This document shows positions 44,805 through 53,013 of a stretch of DNA of 64,000 nt, piece by piece. A model generated the notes under the pieces. It saw nothing but the letters and a program-made list of their open reading frames with translations. It ran no database searches and was not told the origin of the DNA. The position numbers and the translations under genes were made by a program. The stretch lies in contig VXVC01000003.1 in NCBI GenBank assembly GCA_009836625.1, forward strand, positions 77,111-141,110. The letters run 5' to 3'. Each line of letters starts with the position of its first letter. Within the stretch, counting starts at the first letter, position 1. This DNA comes from Holophagales bacterium (GTDB lineage: Bacteria; Acidobacteriota; Thermoanaerobaculia; Multivoradales; Multivoraceae).

Positions 44805-46082
44805 GTGCTGCCGACGGCGCCCGACTCGATCCTGGCCGACTATCACGAACTCCTGAACCTCGCGGGCTACCGCGAGGTGATCGATCCGTCGGTCGACACG
44901 GCGCTCAAGATCAACATCTCCTGGCACTTCTTCTATCCCGGCAGCTCGACCACGCCCTGGCAACTCGAAGGGGTGGTACGGGCGATGGAGAAGGACGGCT
45001 ACGACCCGGCCTTGATTCATGGCTGCCACAACCGGACCGTGGTCATCGACGCCCGCCTGGGCGAGCGGGAGAACAAGCAGATCGACGTCGTCGAGGCGCA
45101 CGGCCTGCGCAACGTCCACCTCTACGAGGAGGGCGAGGAGTGGCTGCCGGTCCGGGAGGCCGTAGGCGACCTCGCCTCGCGGTTCCTGTGCCTGAACGAT
45201 GTCTACCCGCAGGGCTTTCACATTCCGGCGCGGTTCGTGGGCGAGAACATCATTCACTTGCCGACGGTCAAGACCCACGTCTTCACGACCACGACCGGGG
45301 CGATGAAGAACGCGTTCGGCGGGCTCCTCAACGAGCGCCGGCACTGGACCCACCCGGTCATCCACGAGACCCTCGTCGACCTGCTGATGATCCAGCAGCA
45401 CATCCACCGGGGCGTGTTCGCGGCCATGGACGGCACCTTCGCCGGCGACGGCCCGGGACCGCGCTGCATGATCCCGCGGGTGGGCAACGTGATTCTGGCC
45501 AGCGCGGACCAGGTGGCGATCGACGCCGTGGCCGCGAAGCTGATGGGCTTCGACCCGCTGTCGATCCGGTACATCCGCCTCGCGCACGATCTCGGTCTCG
45601 GTTGCGGCGATCCACGTGACATCGAGATCGTGGGGGATCCGGCGGTCGCCGGGAAGAGCTGGGACTTCGTCGGTCCCTTCCGGAAGATGACCTTCGCCGC
45701 GAGGATGCAGCACAAGATCTACTGGGGGCCGCTGCGGCGACCGGTCGAGTGGTCGCTGCGTACCTTTCTCGCCCCCTGGGCGTATCTGGCGAGCGTCCTC
45801 TACCACGACTCCTTCTGGTACCCGTACAAGGCGAAACGGCAGATGGCCGAGGCCCTGGCGAGCCCCTGGGGGCGTCTGTTCGCCGGCTGGGAGCAGGCCC
45901 GTACGGACGGGCGCGGCTACCCGGAGATCGCCGCCCGGCCGGCGGTCGCGTTCCGGACCGGCTGGCGGGCCTTCCTGACCTCGCTTCGTATCCTCTGGAC
46001 CTGCCTGCGGGAAGCGCCTGAAGTCGCCATGCGCCTGAGTCGGCGCTCGGACGCCGCCGGCGTTGGTGGTTCGGGTTCCTGA
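44805..46082 (+). CDS. DUF362-family protein
   Basis: The 425-residue protein matches DUF362: a central block [20 protein letters not shown], followed by [14 protein letters not shown] and a late [19 protein letters not shown]. The family's biochemical role is unknown to me; some members carry ferredoxin cysteines, which this one lacks. The C-terminal third is aromatic-rich and may associate with the membrane. The start is GTG 44805, 29 bases after rho; no ATG fits. Confidence 0.8.
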   Translation: MLPTAPDSILADYHELLNLAGYREVIDPSVDTALKINISWHFFYPGSSTTPWQLEGVVRAMEKDGYDPALIHGCHNRTVVIDARLGERENKQIDVVEAHGLRNVHLYEEGEEWLPVREAVGDLASRFLCLNDVYPQGFHIPARFVGENIIHLPTVKTHVFTTTTGAMKNAFGGLLNERRHWTHPVIHETLVDLLMIQQHIHRGVFAAMDGTFAGDGPGPRCMIPRVGNVILASADQVAIDAVAAKLMGFDPLSIRYIRLAHDLGLGCGDPRDIEIVGDPAVAGKSWDFVGPFRKMTFAARMQHKIYWGPLRRPVEWSLRTFLAPWAYLASVLYHDSFWYPYKAKRQMAEALASPWGRLFAGWEQARTDGRGYPEIAARPAVAFRTGWRAFLTSLRILWTCLREAPEVAMRLSRRSDAAGVGGSGS

Positions 46083-46102
46083 GCCCGTCTTCCGCGCGTT
46101 CG

Positions 46103-48223
46103 ATGCCCGGCCGGCGGTGGCAGGAAACCGGCGCCGCCCTCGCCGTCGTGTCGGCCCTGGCGGTGATCCTGTTCCACGCCGGGACGTTCCACCACGGCGC
46201 CACCGCTTTCTCCCTGGCCGTCGGCGCCGTTCTGCTGCTCGCGTTCGCGTGGCTGGGCCGGCGGTCGTTCCTGGATCCGTTGGCGCTTCGGCGAGACGGG
46301 TCGCCGTGGTGGCCGGCGCTTCTCGGCGCTCTCTGGTTGTCCGTCCTGGCGAGCTGGATTCAGTCACCGGTCGGCCGAGCCGGCGAAGCGGTCGTCCTCT
46401 TCCTCCTGCCCGCGGCCTGGGCGGCGGCGGGAATCGGCCGGCTCTTCCGCTCGGACGCGGCCGTTCGTTGGGCTCTTGCCGGCTGCGCGCTGGTTGGCGT
46501 GTCGGCGTCGGCCTGGGCGTTGGCCATGCAGCCGCTTCACGAACAGGGCCGGGCCGCTCTGCCGATCGGTCACCACAACCAGTTGGCGCTGGTGCTCGTG
46601 GCGATTCTGCCGCCCGCCGTGCTCGGCGCCTGGAGAGTCACCGGACCGGATCGGCGGAGGTTGCGTCAGGGTGCGGTGCTCTTCGTCGGCGCGGTCCTGG
46701 TCTGGACGCTGGCCGCTACCGGTTCGATGTCCGGGTTGGCGGCGCTGGTCGTGCAGGCGGTGGCGGCCGCGGCGTGGATCCTCTGGCGGAGCAGAGGGCG
46801 CCGGTTGCTCGTTCCGTTAGCGGCGTTGCTGGCTCTGGCAGCCGGACTGGCGCTCGCGACAGCCTGGGCGGGTTCCCGGCTCGACGTTCCGGGCCCGATC
46901 GGCCGTCTCGGGGCGGTGCTGCGGCTCGAGGACCCGTCGCTCCTGGCCCGCCGCACCTACGCCGAGGCCGCTGTCTCCGGCTTCGCGGAGCGTCCGCTTC
47001 TCGGTTGGGGTCCGGGGTCCACGAGCTGGACTCTGGCGAACCACTGGCGGCCGGCGCCGGGCGTGCATCCGCCGGGCGAAGTGGTGACGGATGCCCACAG
47101 CCTGCTGGCGCAGGCGCCGTACGAACTCGGGATCGCCGGTGCGGTCCTGCTGCTGTTGCTGGCAGCTCGCTACGGCCGGCTTCGTCTGGGCGAACTGAGG
47201 GATCCCCGCGCGCGGGATCCGGAACTCCTGGCTGCGGCGCTGCTCGGCCTGACGGGCGCCGGAGTCTGCCTGGCCTTCGGGGTCTTCGCCGTGGTGACGG
47301 CGGTTCCCGCCGTGCTGATTCTCAATCTGGGTCTGGCCGCCGCAGCGTCTGGCACCTCCTCGCCGGCATGTAGCCGCGGGTCTTCCGACCCGCGGAGAGA
47401 GCGCGCCGCGAAGCGGCGACCTTTGGACCGGTGGCGGCAAGGGCTTCGGCTCGCCTTCTATCTCTGGCTGGTCGCCGCCGTGGGCTGGACCTGGCAGCGC
47501 ACGTCGGCCGCTCGGGCGTACGAACTCGTGGTGGCCGCGGAGACGGCCGACGCCGCGGCGGCATCCGAGGCGGCCGACCGCGATCCCTCGTTTCCCCTCT
47601 ACCACGTCCGCCTCGATCCCTGGACCGCGGCCGAGGCCGCCGATGGTCTGGCGCCCCTCTGGCTGCTGGCCGGGGTCGATCAGACCGTGGACGTCGACAG
47701 GCGCCGGCAGGCGCTCGAGCGGGCCTGTGACCTCGACCCGCTGTCGGCGCTGGCCCCATTCGAACTCATGCTTCTTTTGCGCGAAGCGGGTGCCGCGGCC
47801 ACCGACCCGCGGGTGGCCGTGCGGGCCGCGCGCGCGATTCTGGCCGAGCCGTTGCTGCTGGCTGCGGCCGCCTTCGAGGGAGACCCGGATCTCAGGGCGG
47901 AGCTGCATGGCGAGATCCAGTCGTGGCCGGGACTCCCGCCGGGATGGCTGGCGGCGTTCGAGGAGTTGTGGTTCGGCCTCGACTGGTCGAACGGCCACGA
48001 GGACTCACCTCGCGACGTCCTGTCGGTGGACGCCGATGGTCGGCCCGCGGTCTCGTTCAGCCTGTTCGCCTTCCGGCGTCCGCCCTGGCCGCTCTCGATC
48101 GGCGCCGTGCCTCTCCGGAGTCATCGCCTCGACTTCGTCGCGGCTCACGACCTCCCGGGAGTGACCCGATTGCCCGAGACCGCGCCGGAACCGTTCTGGA
48201 CCCGCCGCTGCGGAGTGGAATAG
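46103..48223 (+). CDS. O-antigen ligase/polymerase-like membrane protein with soluble tail
   Basis: The 706-residue protein has about ten hydrophobic segments in its first 440 residues, with the Wzy_C-type core around [16 protein letters not shown] and the extracytoplasmic [17 protein letters not shown] loop. These point to a glycan ligase or polymerase acting at the outer face of the inner membrane. After one more span (about 452-465) comes a soluble region of about 240 residues, alanine-rich and possibly TPR-like. A palindromic element (47374-47418) is read in frame as an arginine/serine-rich junction. Confidence 0.78.
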   Translation: MPGRRWQETGAALAVVSALAVILFHAGTFHHGATAFSLAVGAVLLLAFAWLGRRSFLDPLALRRDGSPWWPALLGALWLSVLASWIQSPVGRAGEAVVLFLLPAAWAAAGIGRLFRSDAAVRWALAGCALVGVSASAWALAMQPLHEQGRAALPIGHHNQLALVLVAILPPAVLGAWRVTGPDRRRLRQGAVLFVGAVLVWTLAATGSMSGLAALVVQAVAAAAWILWRSRGRRLLVPLAALLALAAGLALATAWAGSRLDVPGPIGRLGAVLRLEDPSLLARRTYAEAAVSGFAERPLLGWGPGSTSWTLANHWRPAPGVHPPGEVVTDAHSLLAQAPYELGIAGAVLLLLLAARYGRLRLGELRDPRARDPELLAAALLGLTGAGVCLAFGVFAVVTAVPAVLILNLGLAAAASGTSSPACSRGSSDPRRERAAKRRPLDRWRQGLRLAFYLWLVAAVGWTWQRTSAARAYELVVAAETADAAAASEAADRDPSFPLYHVRLDPWTAAEAADGLAPLWLLAGVDQTVDVDRRRQALERACDLDPLSALAPFELMLLLREAGAAATDPRVAVRAARAILAEPLLLAAAAFEGDPDLRAELHGEIQSWPGLPPGWLAAFEELWFGLDWSNGHEDSPRDVLSVDADGRPAVSFSLFAFRRPPWPLSIGAVPLRSHRLDFVAAHDLPGVTRLPETAPEPFWTRRCGVE
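47374..47418. repeat. Palindromic element, copy 2, inside the ligase gene
   Basis: CCGCGGGTC-TTCC-GACCCGCGG (47374-47395) is followed by AGAGAGCGCGCC and a CGCCGC-GAA-GCGGCG hairpin (47404-47418). It shares the GCGGGTC/GACCCGC hairpin, the AGAGAG..CGCGCC string and the GAA-looped GC hairpin with the 6752-6814 cluster. It keeps the reading frame and encodes a basic stretch between two membrane regions. Confidence 0.6.
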
Positions 48224-48952
48224 TCAGGCCACGCCGGTGGCTTCTGTCCCTGCCGCGACAACGCGGTTGCGGCCGGCGTGCTTGCCCTGGTACATGGCGT
48301 TGTCGGCCAGTTGCAGCAGGCGCGTCGCGGCGCCTGCCGGGCTCGGCGTCTCGTCGCGGTCGCCGCCGGCCTCGGCCCGCATCGAGGCGGCGCCGATCGA
48401 GCAGGTCACGCGGATCAGAGGACGGCGGCGGGGCGGCTCGCCGCCAGCGAGTATCGTGGCCGCCAGGTTAGCTCGCAGACGCTCGGCGTGACGGAGGGAA
48501 TCATCGAGGTCGGCGCCGGGCAGGACGACGACGAACTCGTCGCCGCCGTAGCGGGCGGCGAAGCCTTCTGCCTGCCTGGCGGCGTCGTCGAGAAAGCCCG
48601 CAACGTGGCTCAGGATTCGGCTGCCCGTCACGTGGCCGTGGCGATCGTTGACGCGCTTGAAGCGGTCCAGGTCGATGAACAGCAGGCCTATGTGGCCGCC
48701 ATCGCGTTCCGCATTCCGGATCGCCTCGGCAAGCGTTCCGTGCAGCGTCTCGCCGTCGAGAAGGCCGGTCAGGCCGTCGCGGTGCGCGTCTTCGGCTCTG
48801 CGGACGCCGACGACCTGACTGAGGGCGGCCGCCGCGCGTGAAGCCAGCGACTTCGCCGGGGTCTTCCTGTTGTCGGCGCCCTCCCTGGTCACGGCAAGGA
48901 TCTTACGGCGAGCGCGCCATCGTGCGGACTCCGGAACTGCGCACTCCTTCAC
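48224..48952 (-). CDS. Diguanylate cyclase (GGDEF domain)
   Basis: The 242-residue protein is essentially one GGDEF domain after a 60-residue leader. It has DGLTGLLD, LFIDLDRFKRVND and YGGDEFVVV, so it should make cyclic di-GMP. The inhibitory RxxD site five residues before GGDEF is absent, so product inhibition may be lost. There is no sensor or membrane domain. It starts at GTG 48952, overlapping the SDR stop, and its stop abuts the stop of the convergent ligase gene with no base between. Confidence 0.92.
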   Translation of the reverse strand: MKECAVPESARWRARRKILAVTREGADNRKTPAKSLASRAAAALSQVVGVRRAEDAHRDGLTGLLDGETLHGTLAEAIRNAERDGGHIGLLFIDLDRFKRVNDRHGHVTGSRILSHVAGFLDDAARQAEGFAARYGGDEFVVVLPGADLDDSLRHAERLRANLAATILAGGEPPRRRPLIRVTCSIGAASMRAEAGGDRDETPSPAGAATRLLQLADNAMYQGKHAGRNRVVAAGTEATGVA

Positions 48953-49743
48953 CAGGTCTCCACCCAGGGCCTGAGAACGACCTCGAAAGCCCAGGTGGAC
49001 CGGTGCTGCCGGTGAAGCTGCAGGTAGAGGTCGGCGATCCGGTCCGGGTCCGCCATGTTGTCGTCCACGGTCGTGCCGGCCATGCGGTGCCAGCGGCTGC
49101 CGTCATCCTGCGTCCAGCCGATCGCCGCGTCGATCGGCACGTGGGCGACGTGGATGCCTTTCGGTCCGAGTTCCCTCGCCATGCTCTGCGCCAGACCGGC
49201 CTTGGCGTGGCATGCCATGGCGAAGGCGCCGCTCCTGGCGAAACCCTTGAGCGCGCCGCTGGCGTTGGTGAAGAGGATCGTGCCGCGATGGCCGCCGTCC
49301 TCCGGCTTGGCGGCGGTTAGCATCCGCCGGCTCGCTTCCTGCCCGACCAGGAACGCGCTGTAGGCGGAGTTGTGGAGCACTTGGCGCACGAGCTCGCGAT
49401 CCGCCTGGTGGATGCCCTTGCGGAAGATGTCGGCCATGCGGCCGTCGATGTTGTGAACGACGAAGTTCGGGTCGCCAAGATCGCTCGCAACCGCCTCGAA
49501 CAGGCTCGCCACCGCGTCCGGGTCGCTCGCGTCGCAGCCGTAGCGCCGCACGTCGTGATCCTGCTCCAGCTTGAGCAGCGCGGACTTGTCCGGCGTCCGG
49601 GCGGCGACCGCGACGCGTATGCCCTCGTCGGCGAAGAGCCGGGCGCAACTCGCGCTGATGCCCGGACCGCCGCCGACGATCAGGGCAACCTCGGCCGTCG
49701 CTTCGCGGCGCGCCTTTCCGTGGCGCCGGCTCCTAGCCGGCAT
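48949..49743 (-). CDS. SDR-family protein without the catalytic tyrosine
   Basis: The 264-residue Rossmann protein has an unusual glycine motif VGGGPGISASCA in place of TGxxxGIG, and in the active-site helix the YxxxK tyrosine is replaced (AMACHAKAGLAQSMA), leaving only the lysine. The segment SMARELGPKGIHVAHVPID is typical of this non-classical SDR subgroup. Either it uses another acid/base or it is not a dehydrogenase. ATG 49743 is chosen; a TTG at 49758 is possible. It overlaps the oxidoreductase before it and the cyclase after it. Confidence 0.85.
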   Translation of the reverse strand: MPARSRRHGKARREATAEVALIVGGGPGISASCARLFADEGIRVAVAARTPDKSALLKLEQDHDVRRYGCDASDPDAVASLFEAVASDLGDPNFVVHNIDGRMADIFRKGIHQADRELVRQVLHNSAYSAFLVGQEASRRMLTAAKPEDGGHRGTILFTNASGALKGFARSGAFAMACHAKAGLAQSMARELGPKGIHVAHVPIDAAIGWTQDDGSRWHRMAGTTVDDNMADPDRIADLYLQLHRQHRSTWAFEVVLRPWVETW

Positions 49744-52054
49744 CGGCGATTCGCTCAAGGCGCGCCGGAACGCTCTTGTGCCACGGCGTGCCGGCGATCG
49801 GGTCGCGGTCCGTGACGCTCGTCAGTTCGTTGGGCGCGACGCCGTCACTCTCGCGCTCGCCGGCCTCGTCCGGATAGTCCAGTCCGAGGCCGTTGGGAAG
49901 AGAGATGTGCCCCGTCTGCATCCGGTCGCTGACCATGGCAGGGACTTCGGCGGCTCCGCGCGGAGTCACCAGCCGGACCCGGTCCCCGTCGGCGATCTCG
50001 AGCGCCGCGGCGTCGTCGGCGGACAGGGCCAGCGCCTCCTCCATCGCCTTCCGGCGCCAGGCCGGGTCGCGGTAGATCGTGTTCGCGGTGTAGGAACGCC
50101 GTTCGCCTGCGGAGAGCACGAGCGGGAAAGCAGCGCTGGTGATGCCGGGACCGGCCTCGACGACGAGCTCCTCGATCGCGCCGAATAGCTCCGGGATCGC
50201 GAGCTGGAGGCGCCCGTTCGCCGTCCCTACGCGCTGCCAGGAGACCTCGGGCGAGTCGCTGGAGAAGACGAGGCCGGTCGGGCTTTCGACGATCGCGTCG
50301 AAGAGTGCCTCGCCGAGCGCCGGCCCCTCGCCTTCGATGCCGGCGCGCCGGATCGAGTCGCCGAAACGGTGCGCACAGATGTGGGCAGCGCTCCACAGCG
50401 CCGCGGCGGACTCGAGGCCGTCGGGCAGCGTCTCGCCCAGGGTTCGGTAGAGGAGCGCGGGCGCGACGCCGGCGAGGCGCGGGTCGTTGCGGGTCGCGGC
50501 CTGGAAGGCGATCCCGAACGCTGCCCGGCCGCCGTCAAGCAGGGTCGCCCGGAGCTCGTCGACCTGGTTTTGCGAGTAGCCGCCCAGGGCTTCCGTGAGC
50601 CGGCAGTGGATCTCGGGCTCCGGCAGCGCCCCCGCCTTGTCGGTAGCCGGAGGATCGAGCAGCGGCCGGCGCAGGAAGAAGGTGTTGTCCGGGAACTCGA
50701 AGTTGAAGAACACCGCCTCAGCCTTCTCGTACTGCGTGGTCGCCGGCAGGACGTAGTCGGCCAGGCGGGCGGTCTCGGTCATCGCGATGTCGATGACGAC
50801 GACGCACTCGAGCGCCCGCAGCGCCTCGCGCATGGCGCGGCTGTCCGCCAGCGAGTGCGCCGGGTTCGCGCTCTCGACGATCATCGCGCGGAAGCGCTTC
50901 GGGTGGTCGGTGACGATTTCCTCGGCGATCGCGTTGCACGGCACGAGGCCGGCGATGACCGGAGCGCCGGTCACCGGCGTCTTTCGGGGTCCTGCGGACC
51001 GCGAGGCGGTGATCGGCACCAGGGAGGTGGAGACGTTCTGGGCGCCCGTCTTGGCGAAGTTGCCGGTCAGCATCCAGATCAGCCGCTGCAGGTAGCTGAC
51101 CAGGGTCGAGTGGCGGTTCATCTGCACGCCGAGGTCCTCGAACACGGCGACACTTGAGGCGGTGGCGATGCGGCGCGTGGCGAGCCGGACCTGCTCCTCC
51201 GGCACGCCGCACGCGGCGCAGGCGGCGGCGACGTCGATCCGCTCCAGCCAGGGGCGCACGTCCTCGAAGCCGTCCGTGTGCCGGGCGATGAAGTCCGCGT
51301 CCGTCAGGTCCTCCTCCAGCAGGACGCCCAGCATCGCCGCGAGCAGCCAGGCGTCGGTGCCCGGCTTCACCTGAAGGAAGATGTCGGCCAGGTCGGCGGT
51401 CTCGGAGCGCCGGACGTCGATGACGATGAGGCAGCGCTCCGGGTCCTTCGAGAGCTCGCGCAGCGTCACCCGCGCGCGCGGGATACCGTGCGACTGCCAC
51501 GGGTTCTTGCCGAGGAACACGCCGACCTCGCAGTGGTGGAAGTCGCCCCGCGAGGGCGCACCGACCATCTGGCCGGCGACCCACATCTCGCCCGTCTTCT
51601 CCTGCGCGAGCGCGTTGGACCGATACACGGAGCCCAGCGTGCGCAGGGTGGAGCGGGCATAGAAGCCGGGCAGGTGATTCCCCTGTCCGCCGCCACCGTA
51701 GTAGAAGATCGACTCGCCGCCGAACCGGGCCCGCACGTCCGAGAGGCGCTCCGTCACCTCGTGGATCGCCGTGTCCCAGTCGATCTCCTCGAAGCTGCCG
51801 TCCGGGCGCCGTCGCAGCGGTGACAGCACTCGGTCGCGGCTGTTCTGGTAGTGGTTCAGTCGGCCGGCCTTCTGGCAGACGTAGCCTTTCGAGACGGGGT
51901 TCGCACGGTCTCCGCGAAGGCGCGCGAACTGCCGCCCGTCGTCGCCGCCCAACTGGACCTCGATGCCGCAGTTGCTCTCGCACAGGATGCAGGCGGTCGG
52001 TTCCCACCGGGGCGTCTGTTGCGGCTGGGTGGGTTGTCGGCTTCCTGGCTCCAT
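49733..52054 (-). CDS. Molybdopterin oxidoreductase (formate dehydrogenase-like)
   Basis: A 773-residue cytoplasmic enzyme of the DMSO-reductase superfamily. The N-terminus has a [4Fe-4S] pattern C-x2-C-x3-C (CILCESNC) with a later Cys (GYVCQK), then a molybdopterin-binding core with GKNPWQSHG and VDVRRSETADLADIFLQVKPG, and a C-terminal domain with SAGERRSYTANTI and LPNGLG. Around the usual metal-ligand position the sequence reads SNALAQEKTGE, with no Cys, no in-frame TGA, and no obvious Ser ligand. There is no Tat signal. I start it at ATG 52054; it leads an operon with the SDR and diguanylate cyclase genes. Confidence 0.9.
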   Translation of the reverse strand: MEPGSRQPTQPQQTPRWEPTACILCESNCGIEVQLGGDDGRQFARLRGDRANPVSKGYVCQKAGRLNHYQNSRDRVLSPLRRRPDGSFEEIDWDTAIHEVTERLSDVRARFGGESIFYYGGGGQGNHLPGFYARSTLRTLGSVYRSNALAQEKTGEMWVAGQMVGAPSRGDFHHCEVGVFLGKNPWQSHGIPRARVTLRELSKDPERCLIVIDVRRSETADLADIFLQVKPGTDAWLLAAMLGVLLEEDLTDADFIARHTDGFEDVRPWLERIDVAAACAACGVPEEQVRLATRRIATASSVAVFEDLGVQMNRHSTLVSYLQRLIWMLTGNFAKTGAQNVSTSLVPITASRSAGPRKTPVTGAPVIAGLVPCNAIAEEIVTDHPKRFRAMIVESANPAHSLADSRAMREALRALECVVVIDIAMTETARLADYVLPATTQYEKAEAVFFNFEFPDNTFFLRRPLLDPPATDKAGALPEPEIHCRLTEALGGYSQNQVDELRATLLDGGRAAFGIAFQAATRNDPRLAGVAPALLYRTLGETLPDGLESAAALWSAAHICAHRFGDSIRRAGIEGEGPALGEALFDAIVESPTGLVFSSDSPEVSWQRVGTANGRLQLAIPELFGAIEELVVEAGPGITSAAFPLVLSAGERRSYTANTIYRDPAWRRKAMEEALALSADDAAALEIADGDRVRLVTPRGAAEVPAMVSDRMQTGHISLPNGLGLDYPDEAGERESDGVAPNELTSVTDRDPIAGTPWHKSVPARLERIADAG

Positions 52055-52133
52055 GGCGACTCCTGAACGGCTGGCGGGACTGCGTGAGCTTATGCGGAGC
52101 GCCCGGTTAGTCGGGCTGCTACCGTGCGGGCTG

Positions 52134-52940
52134 GTGACCGCACCGGGCAAGAGCGATCCGCCGCTCCGCCGATCCCTCGGCCAGCACCACCTCCGCCATG
52201 GCGAGTCGGCGGCTCCCGCGGTCGACTTCCTGGACGTGTCCGGCCGGACGGTGATCGAGATCGGTCCCGGCGGGGGCGTGCTGACGCGGCTGCTGCTGGA
52301 GCGGGGCGCGAGCCGTGTTCTCGCCTGCGAACTCGATCCTTCGTGGGCCTTTGCGTTGCGCCGACGACTCACGGACCGGCGGGTCCGCCTCGCTGTCGGC
52401 GACGCCTGCGATCTCGGCTACGAGCGGACGCCCGTCGCGGCCCGGATCGCCGGCAACCTGCCCTACAACGTAGCCACCCGGATCGTCTCCCGGGTGCTCG
52501 AGCGCGCTCCGGTCGGCCTGCGGGCGGCCTTCCTGGTGCAGCGCGAGGTCGCGGAGCGGTTGACGGCGGCGCCCGGCGACGGGGCCTACGGCGCGTTGAC
52601 GGTGCTGACGCAGGCCCGTGCCGCTGCGCGCCGTCTGGCCGTCGTCATGCCGGGAAGCTTCGTGCCGCCGCCGGCCGTCACCAGCGCCTTCGTGGGCCTG
52701 AAACGGATCGAGTCTCCGATCGCGGAGGAGGAATGGCTTGACTTCAGAGCGCTGGTTCGAACCGCGTTCAGCCGCCGGCGCAAGACCCTGTTGAACAACC
52801 TGGCCGCGGTCATGGATCGGCCCGCGGCGGCCGCGGCGATCTCGGACCTGGGGTTGCCTCCGAAAATCCGGGCGGAGGCGCTCGGTCTGGGACGGTTCGT
52901 CGAGCTGTTCCGGGTTGTGGAGTTGCTCAAGCGAATATAG
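52134..52940 (+). CDS. rsmA: 16S rRNA dimethyladenosine transferase (KsgA/RsmA)
   Basis: RsmA dimethylates two adjacent adenosines near the 3' end of 16S rRNA. The protein has SLGQHHL, the SAM motif VIEIGPGGGVLTRLL, the catalytic NLPYNVAT and FVPPPAVTSAFV. Start choice is uncertain: GTG 52134 (268 residues) puts SLGQH at residue 14, as in the family, while ATG 52092 and ATG 52053 also fit and the last would overlap the divergent oxidoreductase start. The C-terminal domain (TAFSRRRKTLLNNL) is normal. Confidence 0.93.
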   Translation: MTAPGKSDPPLRRSLGQHHLRHGESAAPAVDFLDVSGRTVIEIGPGGGVLTRLLLERGASRVLACELDPSWAFALRRRLTDRRVRLAVGDACDLGYERTPVAARIAGNLPYNVATRIVSRVLERAPVGLRAAFLVQREVAERLTAAPGDGAYGALTVLTQARAAARRLAVVMPGSFVPPPAVTSAFVGLKRIESPIAEEEWLDFRALVRTAFSRRRKTLLNNLAAVMDRPAAAAAISDLGLPPKIRAEALGLGRFVELFRVVELLKRI

Positions 52941-53013
52941 CCATATCCCGTTTTGTGGGCTACAATCGTTAGCCCGTGCATGTTCCCGTCAACGCTTCGT
53001 GGGGAGGGCGTCG

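Noticed and set aside
49733..52054. Selenocysteine in the molybdopterin oxidoreductase
   Set aside because: The frame has no internal TGA, so SelB is not needed for this protein.
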